DNA of 64,000 nucleotides. Origin: Molossus alvarezi (Eukaryota > Chordata > Mammalia > Chiroptera > Molossidae). Under the pieces are notes generated by a model. The model worked only from the letters and a program-made list of their open reading frames with translations. It was not told the origin of the DNA and searched no databases. The position numbers were made by a program, and so were the translations under genes. Location: assembly GCA_037176705.1 (NCBI GenBank), contig CM073888.1:44770810-44834809 (forward strand), written 5' to 3'. How positions within the stretch are numbered: the stretch's first letter is position 1; every line of letters begins with the position of its first letter. Shown one piece after another: positions 22,383-34,127 of this stretch.

Positions 22383-22779
22383 TCCCCTCATATCTTTCTT
22401 TTTTTAAAATTTATTTTATTTTATTTTTATTTTTTTATCTTTATTGTTGAATGTATTACAGATGTTCCTCATTTTTCCCCCATTGACCCCTTCCTCCCCA
22501 CACCCACTCCCCTTCCGCCTTTTCCCACACTGTTGTCTGTGTCCATTGGTTATGCATATACGTTCTTTGGTTTATTTCTTCCCACCACCTAACCCCCTTC
22601 TCTTTGAGGTTTGTCAGTCTAGCAACCAATTTGTTCTTCTTAATCCCTTCACCTTTTTCACCCATTCCCCCAAGCTCCCTCCCATCTGGCAACCAACAAA
22701 ATGTTCTCTGTATCTATGAGAATGTTTCTGTTCTGCCTGTTCATTTTGTTTGTAGATTCCATTGCCGATAGATATGTAT

Positions 22780-23969
22780 TCACTGCCATTTTGTTTGTTC
22801 ATATATTTTATCTTTTTCTTCAAAAAGACCCTTCAACATTTCATATAATAACGGTTTGGTGGTGATGAACTCCTTTAACTTTTTCTTGTCTGAGAAAGTC
22901 TTTATATGGCCATCGATTCTAAATGACAGCTTTGCAGGATAGAGTTATCTTGGTTTTCATCACTCTGAATATTTCTTGCCACTCCCTTCTGGCCTGCAAA
23001 GTTTCTTTTGAGAAATCAGCTGACAGCCTTATGGGAACTCCCTTGTAAGTAACTAACTGCTTTTCTCTTGCTGCTTTTTTTTTTTTTTTATCCTCACCCG
23101 AGGACATTTTTTCATTTTTTGTTCAGGTAGAGTGGGAGGGAGAGAGAGGAACAGAGAGAGAGAAACATCGATGTGAAAGGAACACATCGAGTGGCTGCCA
23201 CCCGCACGACCAACCAGGGCCGGGGACAAACTGCAACCAAAGTACGTGCCCTTAGCGGGAACCGAACCCGGGTCTCTCAGGACCGCAGGCCGACGCTCTA
23301 ACCGCTGAGCCAAACCGGCCAGGGCTCTCTTGCTGCTTTTAAGATTCTCTCTTTGTCTTGAACCTTTTGCATTTTGATGATGATGTGTCTTGGTGTGGGC
23401 TTCTTGGGGTTCATCTTGTTTGGGACTCTCTGTGCTTCCTGGACTTGTATGTCTGTTTCCTTCACCAAGTTAGGGAAGTTTTCTGCCATTATTGTTTTAA
23501 ATAGGTTTTCGATTTCTTGTTCTGTCTCTTCTCCTTCTAGCACTCCCAAGATGCGAATGTTGGCACGCTTGAAGTTGTCCCAGAGGCTCCTTACACTCTC
23601 CTCAGTTTTTTGGATTCTTTTTTCTTTTGGCTGTTCTGATTGGGTGTTTTTTGCTTCCTTGTATTCCAAATCAATGGTTTGCTTCTTGGCTTTACCTACT
23701 CTACTATTGAATCTGTGTAAATTATTCTTTATTTCAGTTAGTGCCTCCTTTGTTTCTGACTGTGCATCCATCATTTCTGACTGGTTCTTCTTAAGTCTCT
23801 TGAGGCCCTCACTAAGTTCACTGAGGTTCTCACTAAGTTCATTGAATATCCTTATAAGCAGTATTTTGAACTCAGCACCTGTTAGGTTGCTTATCTCCAT
23901 TTCGCTTAGTTCTTTTCTTTGGGTTTTGTTCTCTTCTTTCATTTGGGACCTGTTTCTTTGTCTCCTCAT
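22780..23969 (-). pseudogene. HAL1 ORF1p pseudogene, split by a SINE
   Basis: Starts at the ATG at 23969 (MRRQRNRSQMKEEN). Residues about 30-130 are a heptad-rich coiled coil for trimer formation, including LSENLSELSEGLKRLKK. The RRM begins near ANIRILGVLEGEE and reaches RHIIIKMQKVQDKERIL. The SINE interrupts at 23326. The C-terminal domain resumes at 23064 (KGVPIRLSADFSKETLQARR). A frame shift near 22935 leads to an early stop at 22919; the original frame runs on to a TGA at 22780-22782. In L1, ORF1p is an RNA-binding nucleic-acid chaperone. About 309 codons without the SINE, slightly shorter than human L1 ORF1p. Broken, so not functional now. Confidence 0.88.
23079..23326 (-). repeat. Ves SINE form A inside HAL1 ORF1
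   Basis: Perfect 14-bp duplication CTCTTGCTGCTTTT at 23065-23078 and 23327-23340. It separates the RRM and C-terminal domain coding parts. Confidence 0.95.
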
Positions 23970-24794
23970 TGTGGCTGCCTCCCTGTGTTTGTTTCTGTGT
24001 ATTACTTAACGAGAGGTATGGGGCTATCTGAGACCGGATGCTGCTTGTTTGAAAGAATTTAGGAAAACCTGAAGCAGGATCCAAGACAGGCCAATCCTAT
24101 GGTTAAGCAACTGGCAACAGCTTGGATGGGCCTGGAAGTTGGGTGGGGCGCGGCCTCAGGGAGTCACCAGGGCGGGGCTACCAGTGTGAGCCAGGTTGCT
24201 GGAGTCCCAGATACGGCTTCTGTCTGCCGCCCCAGGGAAGGGCTCACCAAAGGAACAAAGGCCTCTGACAGCAGGTTTGTCCCGGAGAAAGCCAGCCCTC
24301 GCTCCAGTGCCAAACAGCTCAGTTCTTCCCTGTATGTCTCTGGTGCCCCTCGAGCTGCCTCCCCTCCGAGCTTAGAGGGAGAGAGTCCGATAAGTCCGTG
24401 CGCGGGCCCTTTAAGGAGCTGCCTGGGGTTCCAGCACCTCAGCCTCCCTGAGCCCCAGTTCCTGCTGGTTTTTCCAGTCAGAAGTTAGGGGGATTCTCTT
24501 CCTGGCACTGGAACCCTGAGCAGAGCACCTGGTGTGGGACAGGGACCCCTCAGTCCTCAGGGAGGACCTCCCCAGCCGAGGTGTCCTCCTGATTTTTATC
24601 CACCACATGTGGGTGTGGGACCAGCCTGTCCGCCTCCACCCCTCCTACCAGTCTGGATCTGGCTGCTGCTTTAATTCCGTAGTTGTAGGACTTCCATTCA
24701 GCTCGATTTCAGGCGGTTTTGAATGATGGTTGTTCTGTAGTTTAGTTGTGACTTTGATGTGGCTGTGGGAGGACGCGGTACCGCGATTACCTGC

Positions 24795-24805
24795 GCCGCC
24801 ATCCT
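24795..24805 (-). promoter_or_regulatory. YY1-like site at the HAL1 5' end
   Basis: AGGATGGCGGC on the minus strand, 12 bp inside the element. L1 5' UTRs carry a YY1 site (ATGGCGG core) near +1 that sets the transcription start. The same placement here argues that the HAL1 5' end is complete. Binding is inferred only. Confidence 0.5.
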
Positions 24806-24832
24806 GACCGGAAGTCTCCCCTCATATCTTTC

Positions 24833-27150
24833 CAATGCCTGGGTCACCGCACCTGCACAGCATTCCCCCCCACAGAGACCTTTTCCCAGGTCGCCCCCAT
24901 AGAAATCTTGAGTAATTGTGCCACCCCCTTTTCTGGGGACCATCCATGCTCCACTTACCACTCAGGGTAGCACCCTCTTAGCCTGCTGGGCAAGGAGTAA
25001 GCCAGTCCCCAACCCATCTCAGCCTCTGCTTCCTCCAACCGCAGCTGGCACCGCAGGGGCGGGTGTGGGTTCTCTGAGACGCGGAGGCCAAGACGGGGTC
25101 AGGTGTGTGAGAGATGTACGAGGGTAAAGGGGAAGGAGTCAGCGAGGCGGGGGGGGGGGGGGGGGGGCAGGGGCAGCAGGCTGGAGCGTCTTGAGCTGCA
25201 GTTGCAAGAACAGTTCAGCCAAGCTGACCAGAGTCCTCGAGCCCTGTCACTGAGTCTCTGGTCAAGGAGTCCTGCAGGTCGCAGGGCTGGACGTGCACTG
25301 GCGCCCCCTCCGTGCTCAGCATTGGCTGGGAGCAGCCTGGGAAAGTGTGGTCTCCAAGTGAGTGTGGGAGCAGGTCCATAAGTGCTGTGTTTTCATGGCC
25401 ACCAGAACCTCCCCCCAGGCCCCCCACAGTCTACTTTTATCACTGTTGTTTGTGTATCTTGTGAGTCATAGAATAAGGTGGTTGGATCTAACCTCAGAGA
25501 TGATTTCATCTAATGTCTTCATTTTAAAGATGAAGAAAGAGAGACTCCTAAGTTTTAAGTAAACTTTCCCAAGGCAGAGGAGTTCTTGTGTGAAGCCTTT
25601 TCCGTGCGTTGCATCCCTGGCCTCAGGGACGAGATGCCCGTGGTCCCCGTCCACACCTGGTGACAGGGAAAATAACCCTCTCCCTTTAAAAACTCCCTGA
25701 GGGCAGCAGAGTCCAGGACCACTGATCAGCTCACTGCACAGTCCACAAGCTGGTGCAGAACGACCCCTGTGCAACGCGCTTGGTAGCATCAAGTGCTTGT
25801 GCCCCAGCCCCCCCCCCCCCATTGCTGCTTCAGGTGTGGTCTGCATCTCAACAGCATTTATCTCGTAGAAGCTCCTTAGACATCCTAGTGAGGAGGACAA
25901 CTGTAGGCAGTTCTCTGCTAGTTCAACTTGCCTTCTAGGTACCTCACCTGAGAGGATGAAGGGACCTCGCACCCAGGCTGTCACTTCTCCATCCTCCCCC
26001 CACACTGTTGTCCGATAACATATTACCCTGTTCTGTCTTCTTCGCATCATTTACAATCATCGGGCTTTATTTTGTTTATTTCTCGACTTCTCCATCTAGA
26101 GTGTAATTTTCATCAGAGAAGGGGCTGTGTCTATTTTGTTCATGACTCCATCCCAGCCTGACAGATTGGGTTCTCGAAAATACATGTTGAGTGAATGAAC
26201 CATGCCTTTGATGCACATGGGCTCTGTATATCCAACATCACTGCATATTTTGCTCATCGACTTAGATCATTTGGCTTTCAATACACAGCATCCCAGATGC
26301 CGGGGTCTGTTCTCTCAAGCAATGACGATCGGTACTGACCTCAGCTCTCTACTGAGAGACAACATTTGCTATTTGACAACGGAAATGTATTACACATTTC
26401 AAAATGAGGTTTTTAATAAACAAACAAGGGAGAGGGCCCCTGCTCTCTGATAACTACTATTCTAATTTTATTGGACTGGGGCTGATGATTCTTTGTCAGT
26501 CTCTAAATTCGGTGAATGCTTCTCTCCCCCACCACGTTTCTGCCAGCCGCCATCTCCGACGGAGAAACAGTCGTGTTCTTTGAGAAAGCAGTTCAGTTAT
26601 GTCTCAGAAAATTTGCATATGTTTTCAGCAACCTCAAAACAAAATTCTGCATATACGAGTAGCAGAGGAAGGTAAAGTACACCTGTCCTGTGAGCAAGAG
26701 GCGAAAGGCTGGCGTTTTGAATGGTGCCCCCAAGGGCGGAGTCCCTGCAGGTCCTGGAGCACCGGCTGCAGCCGGTCAGCGGCCACGGTGGCCTTCGAGG
26801 CCATCCTCGAACTCTCTTCAGGGCAAACGATGAGAGAGTTGGAACATTAGTGGAGGAAGAGATATACAGACATAAATACTATAAAGACAACAAGGATTTT
26901 GTTGACTGTCACCGATGGGCTCTATATACCACTGAAATGAATGGCAAAAACACGTTCTGTTGGCTTCACTGTGTGACTGATGACCCTCCGACAACAAAAC
27001 CACTGCTCGTAAGTTCATGTGGACAAACCATAAATTCAGCGCAAGTGGCTCTCCAGAGCAGCATGTACCTTACTCCACCCCCAGAAAGAAGGTTCAGGAG
27101 CAGCGCCCACCTTCAACACCTCACAAGTAAACACAATGGAAAAGAAGTCA
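24833..27150. other. unassigned sequence with poly-G run
   Basis: 2.3 kb with no confirmed gene. A run of about 19 G lies at 25149-25167 and a poly-C run at about 25808-25820. An L2-like 3' end is suggested at 26100-26205 (AGAGTGTAATTTTCATCAGA ending TTGAGTGAATGAACC). The frames at 26202-26850 have no recognised homology. Confidence 0.4.
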
Positions 27151-27640
27151 GCCCCGACTGGTGTGGCTCAGTGGGTCAGGCATTGTCCCATGCACCAAAA
27201 GCTTGCTGGGTTCAATTCCCCATCAGGGCATGTGCCCAGCTTTCAGGTTTGTTTTTTTTTTTAATCCTCACCCGAGGACATTTTTGCATTTATCTTCAGA
27301 TAGCGCGGGAAGGAGAGAGGGAGGAAGAGAGAGAAACATCGATGTGAGAGAGACACATCTACTGACTGCCACCCACACAACCCCATGGGGCCGGGGACAA
27401 ACTGCAACCGAGGTACATGCCCTTAGCAAGAACTGAACCCAGGTCTCTCTGGTCAGCAGGCCGATGCTCTAACCACTGAGTCAGACCGGCCAGAGCCAGC
27501 TATCAGGTTTGATCCCTGGTAGGGGCGTGCAGGAGGCAACTGATGGATGTTTCGCTCTCACACTGATGTTTCTCTCTTCCTCTCCTTCCTCGCTCTCTCT
27601 AAAAAGCAATTAAAAATATATTTAATAAAAAAATGTAAAC
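27151..27640 (+). repeat. Ves SINE form B, split by another SINE
   Basis: Left part 27151-27251 and right part 27497-27640. The break is within the GCCCAGCTTTCAGGTTTG region, whose 15 bp are duplicated around the inserted form A copy. Confidence 0.88.
27252..27496 (-). repeat. Ves SINE form A nested in a form B SINE
   Basis: Flanks CAGCTTTCAGGTTTG (27237-27251) and CAGCTATCAGGTTTG (27497-27511). Shows that form A was active after this form B copy had inserted. Confidence 0.92.
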
Positions 27641-27644
27641 GTGT

Positions 27645-27890
27645 GCCCTGGCTGGTTTGGCTCAGCGGTTAGAGCATCAGCCTGCGGTCCAGAGAGACCC
27701 GGGTTCGGTTCCCACTAAGGGCACGTACCTCGGTTGCAATTTGTCCCCGGCCCTGGTTGGTCATGTGGGTGGCAGCCACTCGATGTGTTTCTTTCACGTC
27801 GATATTTCTCTCTCCCTCTGTCTCCCTCCCACTCTATCTGAACAAAAAATGGAAAAATGTCCTTGGGTGAGGATTAAAAACAAAAAAAAG
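27645..27890 (+). repeat. Ves SINE form A
   Basis: Lies directly behind the nested pair. Flanks GTAAACGTGT (27635-27644) and TTAAACGTGT (27891-27900). Confidence 0.92.
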
Positions 27891-27900
27891 TTAAACGTGT

Positions 27901-29766
27901 AAAATGTGGGGATTTTCATGTAATTGCACTTTTGCTGCTTACTGTTAACTTGATTTAAATTATTTGATTAAAAAAAAGAAAAAAGAAATGAAAGGCTGGT
28001 CCAGGAGCAGAGGAAATTTTCTTGCTCCGCTTTGAGAGGTGTGTGTGCCAGGAAGGCACGAGGAAGCGACGTCCTTTGGCGCTGACCCCCGGCGGACCGA
28101 AGAGTCTTGCTGATGGAACTCTGTCCCAAATAAGAGAGGAGGGAAACTTGCTGAGAATGCCCACCATCCTAGACATTTCTCCTGTTTTTCCCTCCTCGGA
28201 ATGTGAACCATCTTGCTTTACATTTTTTATTGTATCACTTAATCCATTTGCATGGCACTGTTGCCAAGCATTCGAAAAACATTCCAAAGCAGAACTCACC
28301 AGAAGCGAAGCCACCAGCCTCAAAACTCAGCGTCCAGCTGTGCCTTGCTCCCCGTGAGCCCTCACCAGTGTGTTGACCAGACCCAGAAGTCCTGACAGGG
28401 CCCCGAAAGGAGGCAGAGCCCCAGTTCCCAGTGGCTCTGTCATGAGGTTCATTGCCAAAATTGCCAAGAGTGTAGGGGAAAGGGGGCGGGGCTGAGGTGG
28501 TAGAAAAGAAATCCTCAAATGGCAACGCTGAGAACTCTAAAACAAATCGAAATCGAGGGTTCCACATGCAGCCACTCGGGAATTTTCTAAGACGGAGACC
28601 AACAGACAACAGGCGGCTACTATCAGAAGCTCGTAGTGAGACTTTCTTCACGATGGCAGGCAGGTTTACGGCAGACAAACAAGACATTTTACTTTTCTAA
28701 CCCTGTGTACACCGTGCATCTGTGAAATGGAGATGAGTAAGCATGCCTATCGTCCTGTCTCTTCTGAGAGCTAGGGTTTCTGGACTCCTGACAGTCTGAG
28801 GTGGTGTTTTGTTGTCGCCAGGTGGGGACCAAGGGCAGAAAGCAGTTGTCGAGGTGATTAGGTCCAGATTAAGTAGAGCCTTATGCGCTGGGGCTGAGAC
28901 CTTGAATCCTATCCTTTGGCAGATCAGCAGACTCTGCAATTCACCGAGGGCAGGGATAATTGATTCCCTTTCTACTGGCCAAGGAGTAAAGGAGCAGCTG
29001 GGGTTTGCAACTGTTGTGGCAGATCGATTTCAAAAGGGCCTGGTTGGAAGAAGCCTGTTGCAGGAGCTGGGCTGAGAGACAAAGGCTGGTGCACGGCGGT
29101 TCCCCGTGGGAGGGACCTCGGTGACACTGTACCTGAACCCGAGAGGATGACAGTCACACCCTGGCGCTCAGCCCTGCTTTATCCGTCACAGCCACAGTAG
29201 GAAGTACAGGTACAGGGAAAGGAAGGAAGCCCTCCCGAGTGGCCTCACTACAACTTCCTGTCTCTGGGGAGACAGTGGGGCAGCACTCACATCCCCGTGG
29301 CTCGGGCACCAGGCACCAGCACCGCTGCCTGCTTTCCCAGCCTCCCTTGTGTGGTCATGTGCCTGAGTGTCCCCTGGTGAAATGTGGGTGCACAACCTAT
29401 TGCTCGCCCCCCTCGCCCACTGGCTGAATGGAGACAACTTAGGGAAGCTGTTTCTCTCCCGTGACAGCAGGGGCCCTGGGCCTTGGAGGGGATCACTAGT
29501 CCACACGCAGGTCGGGTGGGCTCTTTGCATAGCTGCTTTTTCTCACACACCCTGCTGCACATGGTGGGCATCCTTTGTCTTCCTCCGGAACAGCCTCTGG
29601 ACTCCATCGGGGCAGGCTGGGCACTGCCCTTCTGTCTGGGAGTCCCACGTGGCAGAAAATTCCAGAAGGCATCTCATTTCCATTCACCCACTTGTAGCAG
29701 CCCTAAGGTGTAACAAACCTGTTCTGAGTTGCCTGCCGTCTCTTCACTGAAGAAGCCAGGTCAAGT
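27901..29766. other. unassigned sequence
   Basis: 1.9 kb without a repeat that I can name with confidence. Several short frames on both strands lack recognisable domains or plausible exon structure. Confidence 0.4.
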
Positions 29767-29781
29767 AAGAGTCTCAGTGTG

Positions 29782-30009
29782 AGCCTGCTGGTGTGGCTCA
29801 GTAGTTGAGCATCGACCTCATGCACCAAGAGATCGCCGGTTTGATTCCCAGTCAGGACATATGCCCAGGTCGTGGGCCCGATCCCCAGTGGGGGGCATGC
29901 AGGAGGCAGCCAATCGATGTTCTCTCTCATTGATGTTTCTATCTCTCTCTCTCCTCTCCCTTCCTCTCTCTCTAAAATCAATAAAAAAAAACAAAACAAT
30001 TTTTTTTAA
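29782..30009 (+). repeat. Ves SINE form B
   Basis: Flanks AAGAGTCTCAGTGTG (29767-29781) and AAGAGTCTCAACGTG (30010-30024). Confidence 0.92.
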
Positions 30010-30024
30010 AAGAGTCTCAACGTG

Positions 30025-30697
30025 GATGGTGAGAACAGGGAGGAGGACTAAGTTTTGCTTCCAGAAGAAGTTTTGGTCGGGACATCTTTGTTTGTAACAA
30101 CTCAAGTGTTCGGTGACCCACAAATAGAAATGTGGATATGGATAGCTGCTCCCTCTGGCCTCTCCCCCAATACTATCCTCTTCTGCCAGATTATGCCCGC
30201 TCTTTTAGAAAAGCCCCCTTCTGGAAGAGCTGTCTCCCACTGCTGCTGTGGGAGCCTCAGAGTTCCTGTGGGGACCTCGCTTTCCAGGCAAATCAGAGAA
30301 AGTCTCCTCTTCTGGCAGCCACAGCGCCTCCCTGGAGCCTGCCTGGCTGCTGCAGGGCCCGCTGCATTTCCGCCTGCCCCGGCCTCCACCAGGGTTTGTG
30401 CAGAGCACAGACTGCACACGTGCAGTGCAGCCCTGGCTGCCGACCTGGCTGCTGAGGTCCCCTCACCCGAGTTCCCGTCAGTTATAGCCATGTCTTCCCT
30501 CCTTCCGCTCATCACTGTCTCTCTGGGGCTCAAAGGCAGGTCTTGAGGATCTAAGGTGACTGGAGGTGATTTTGGTTACATTGTGCCAAACAGAATTCTG
30601 TGGAGGATCTGAGAACACAATTATCTTAATACCATTATTCCCACAGGGAAATGTGGTCCTAGGTCTTTTCAAACAACCAACTTAATTCTAAGTTTTT
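30025..30697. other. unassigned sequence
   Basis: GC-rich but with few CpGs; open frames on both strands here (for example 30055-30546) look like composition effects rather than genes. Confidence 0.4.
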
Positions 30698-30893
30698 AGC
30701 CCTGGCTGGGTGGCTCAGTTGGTTGGAGAGTCATCCCGTACACCAAAATGTTGTAGGTTCCATCCGTGCTTAGAGCGTGTAGGGGAGGCAACTGATCGAT
30801 GTTTCTCTCTCTCTCTCCTCCCCCTTCCTCTCTCTCTACATAATAAACAAACAAACAAACAAACAAACACCATATCTTTGGGTGAGGATTAAA
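30698..30893 (+). repeat. degenerate Ves SINE with (AAAC)n
   Basis: Head GCCCTGGCTGGGTGGCTC, a shortened body, a (TC)n block, then (AAAC)n at 30843-30868 and a leftover GGGTGAGGATT tail block typical of form A. Confidence 0.75.
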
Positions 30894-30903
30894 ATACTTT
30901 GGC

Positions 30904-31102
30904 TTTGCCCAGCTGGTGTGGCTTAGTGGTAGAGTGTCGACCCACGCACCAAGAGGTTGCCTGTTTGATTCCCAGTCAGGGCACATGCTCAGGTTGTGGG
31001 CCAAATCCCCAATGGGGGGGCATGCAGGAGGCAGCCAATCAGTGTTCTTTTTCATTGATGTTTCTATCTCTCTCTCTAAAATTAATAATAAAAAAAATTT
31101 TT
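30904..31102 (+). repeat. Ves SINE form B
   Basis: Flanks AAATACTTTGGC at 30892-30903 and 31103-31114, perfect over 12 bp. Confidence 0.92.
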
Positions 31103-31114
31103 AAATACTTTGGC

Positions 31115-33456
31115 CTTAGCTGGCTCAGATTTGACCTTGGCTCGCAGACTTTGCCGTACAAATTGCACAAGCTTTGGAGAATAGACTTCTGCATGTAGTA
31201 TTTTCTTTGAAACTTGAACCCCAAGCACAGGATGTATCTTTGTAAATGATTGATTTAATTAAAAAGTGGACAGACGCTGAGTATATGATTTCCTCCTCTC
31301 TGAATGTTTATTCTGGTTCCATCCTAACACTGACGTTTAGTGGCTGATAGGCTAGGCACACAGATGTTTTAGCTCAGACTTTTCTCCCTGAGAGTTCTCA
31401 TCTGGGCATCCTAATAATATCAACGGACAAACAAAGCTGAACTCAACACCACCACTTGACCTCATTTCTGATTTATTATTCTCCCTGCGACCGTGCAATT
31501 GAGCAGACCATCCCTGAAGTGTGTTTTAATTGTAATATCTTTTTGTGCGGGCCTCTTCCTTTGTCATCCACCATGTGTGCATCTGGGTTAACTTGCTGAC
31601 TAGAAAATTGAAACATGCTTCTAGCCAGCAGCCAGAAACAAAGGGGAAAATTGTCTGAAGAGCCATCTAGCTGCCTGCGTTCACCCCACCCCCAAGATTC
31701 CCTTGCTTATATGAACAACCCCATAAGAATCTAAGCTGCTTTCGTAGGAACGTCAGCCTTGACATTTCTCCGGGGGCTGTTTAGCATGAAGTGAGCCCTC
31801 TGCCCCTTCAACCTGGCTCCTCGCAGGCCGGCGCACTGTTCTGTTCTGCACAGGAGGGACTGGAGGGGCCTCAAGTCAGTTGGCAGGGAAGATTCTGGGT
31901 TAAGAGGTGTCTAAAAAACTTTACTCAGTGGGTGTCCTTTTACTTCCCAGCTCTGCAGAGCCAATCAGGATGGTCTCAGGGAACTGGCAGGGACTTCATC
32001 TGGAAGCGTTTTCCTGAAACATGTAAATATTTGTACCTCCGGGGACTGTCTGACTCCAGGACGGTTTACACCAGTGTGCACTCTGGAGGTAAAGCATGGC
32101 CCGTGGCCTCTGAGGGGAGGCCAAGGCTCGTCCACCATCAGGGAATTGTGGATCCCAGTGGTCGTGGCAACCCTAACGGGAAGGTCCGTAGGAACAGAGG
32201 CAGGCCGGTGGGACGCAGGCAGCACCTGACCGGCAGGCGTCCAGATGTGGACTCACTGGTGGCCGTGCCGCTGGGAGAGGTCCTGGAGAATGACCGTTTG
32301 TCTCTGCTCCTCCTGCTTTGGGCTTTATAGAGATGCGCTGCGGATGCCAGGCCCAGACACGGCAGCACAGAGGAGAGGCTGTCAGACTTTCAGGACAAGG
32401 GCTTCGGAGGACTGGGAGGCCACCTGGCAACAGGAAATGAGAGCCACCCCCCCCCAAGCCTGGTGTGGCTCTGGAGCCTCACATCACCTGGCAACGGAGG
32501 GAAGGCTGGCATCTGAGTCTGTCTGGAGCTCCCTGCAGGGCTGAGGCTTCAGCTCCGTGCGTTTCCTGATCAGTCAGCACTCTCCTCTGTGCGCTTTTCT
32601 TGAAGACACCTGTGTTTTTTGGCCGCCATGAGGGGGAAAAATGCCAAGCTTTGGCAGCCTCCTCTGATCTGGCATTAACAGCATCACACTAGTCATTTCC
32701 AGCAATTATCTCCCTACCGTGGTTGTTCTCTGCAGAGCTCTGGACCTTTCTCTGTGTGGTTCCACTGCATACATTAAAATCAGGAGCTGAAATCTGTTCC
32801 CAGGCTCCGTCCTCTCTTCTCCTGAGATTCCCTAGTGCTGGCCCTGCCTAGTCATATGGGTGGACACACACCAAGGCAGCCTGCAAGGACAGTAGGCAAG
32901 CAGAGAGATTTCTGAGATTCTGCTGGTGCGGGAATCGCTCACTTTAATCTTTCTGATTGCTGAGGGCAAAGGTCCCTCCACCAATTCATAGATCATGGCA
33001 TTTATAAGCTTCCTTTGACCTTGGATTAGGCCCAGGTCTCCATTAAAGTTTCCCCACGGCTTCCTAGTCTTTCTTTCATGACTCATTTCAGAGTTTATAA
33101 TTGTAGGTTTATCTGTGTGATTATTTATTTTATGTCTTCCTCCCATTGACCACATCAATTCTGCTCGTAACTGAATCCCAGAGACTGTCATGTGGTTGGA
33201 GTCCAATATACATTTATTAAATGAACAAACAAGTGAAAGAATGAATGGAGTTTGAAGAAACCATCAAGACTGGGCCTGGTGCCTTCACTTAATAGATGAA
33301 GGTACATAAGTTAAAGGGCTCATCCAAGTCTATTCAGTTTATTTTTTGTTTGTTTTACATGTATGAAGACAGATTGAATTTGTCAATTAATTCCAAAGTA
33401 TTAATCTATTGTAAGTATTAGGGAATTCAAAGGAATAAAACTCAATTCCTACTTTT
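31115..33456. other. unassigned, repeat-poor stretch
   Basis: 2.3 kb with no SINE. Frames at 31791-32544 and 32832-33206 show no domain that I recognise. A short L2-like end may lie at 33180-33260 (ATACATTTATTAAATGAAC). This is the longest SINE-free interval in the first half. Confidence 0.45.
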
Positions 33457-33472
33457 AAGAAAACAGCAGTTA

Positions 33473-33736
33473 GCCCTGGCCGGTTTGGCTCAGCGGTTAG
33501 AGCGTCGACCTGCGGTCCAGAGAGACCCGGGTTCGGTTCCCGCTAAGGGCATGTATCTCGGTTGCAGTTTGTCCCCGGCCCTGGTTGGTTGTGCGGGTGG
33601 CAACCACTCGATGTGTCCCTTTCACATCGATGTTTCTCTCTCTCTTTGTTCCTCTCTCTCCCTCCCACTCTACCTGAACAAAAAAATGGAAAAGTGTCCT
33701 CGGTGAGGATGATAAAAAAAAAAAAAAAAGAAAAGA
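33473..33736 (+). repeat. Ves SINE form A, young
   Basis: Perfect 16-bp duplication AAGAAAACAGCAGTTA at 33457-33472 and 33737-33752. Confidence 0.95.
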
Positions 33737-33754
33737 AAGAAAACAGCAGTTAAA

Positions 33755-33883
33755 CTGTTAAGATAATAATAGTGATTCATGAAGTGCTTACTAATGCATT
33801 ATTTCATTCAGTGCTCACAACAGTCCTATGAAATAGGTCTTATTATCATCATTTAACAGATTGGAAAAGTAAGCTCAGAGATA
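33755..33883 (-). repeat. MIR
   Basis: GAAGTGCTTACTAATGC, CAGTGCTCACAACAGTCC, TGAAATAGGTCTTATTATC and a final AAGCTCAGAGATA follow the reversed MIR order. Confidence 0.75.
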
Positions 33884-33885
33884 TT

Positions 33886-33961
33886 TTTTTTTTTTAATTA
33901 AATCCTCACCCAAGGATTTTTTCCCATTTATCTTCAGATAGAATGTGAGGGAGGGAAGGAA

Positions 33962-33992
<31 letters not shown>

Positions 33993-34117
33993 AAGAAATA
34001 TCAATATGAGAGAGACACATCGATTGGTTGCCTCCCACACGACCCCAACCAGGGCTGGGGACCTAACCTCAACCGAGGTATGTGACACTCTAACCGCTGA
34101 GCCAAACTTACCAGGGC
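33886..34117 (-). repeat. Ves SINE form A
   Basis: AATCCTCACCCAAGGATTT to GCCAAACTTACCAGGGC. It adjoins a form B copy, and only one outer duplication surrounds the pair. Confidence 0.88.
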
Positions 34118-34127
34118 AATAATTGTT

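Larger units (their letters stand above)
22399..24816 (-). mobile_element. full-length HAL1 (half-L1) element
   Basis: Perfect 16-bp duplication TCCCCTCATATCTTTC at 22383-22398 and 24817-24832. Between them on the minus strand lie an L1-like 5' UTR (from 24816, with GGATGGCGGCG close to the start), an ORF1 remnant (23969 to about 22780), a 3' UTR with the GAACATCTGTAA block, and an A-rich tail. No endonuclease or reverse transcriptase sequence lies between ORF1 and the 3' UTR, which defines HAL1. Without the SINE at 23079-23326 it measures about 2.2 kb. It depended on L1 proteins for movement. Confidence 0.88.

Noticed and set aside
23374..24009. Plus-strand frame of 211 codons as a membrane protein
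   Set aside because: It is the antisense of HAL1 ORF1. The leucine/serine-rich, membrane-like composition comes from the antisense of lysine/glutamate-rich coiled-coil codons.
30102..30546. Overlapping frames of 143 and 163 codons on both strands as genes
   Set aside because: GC-rich sequence with no domain, splice sites or start context of note. Two-strand openness suggests composition.
33473..33545. tRNA genes
   Set aside because: The A box/B box-bearing segments are SINE heads joined to SINE bodies and tails, with target duplications. No stand-alone tRNA with a terminator was seen.
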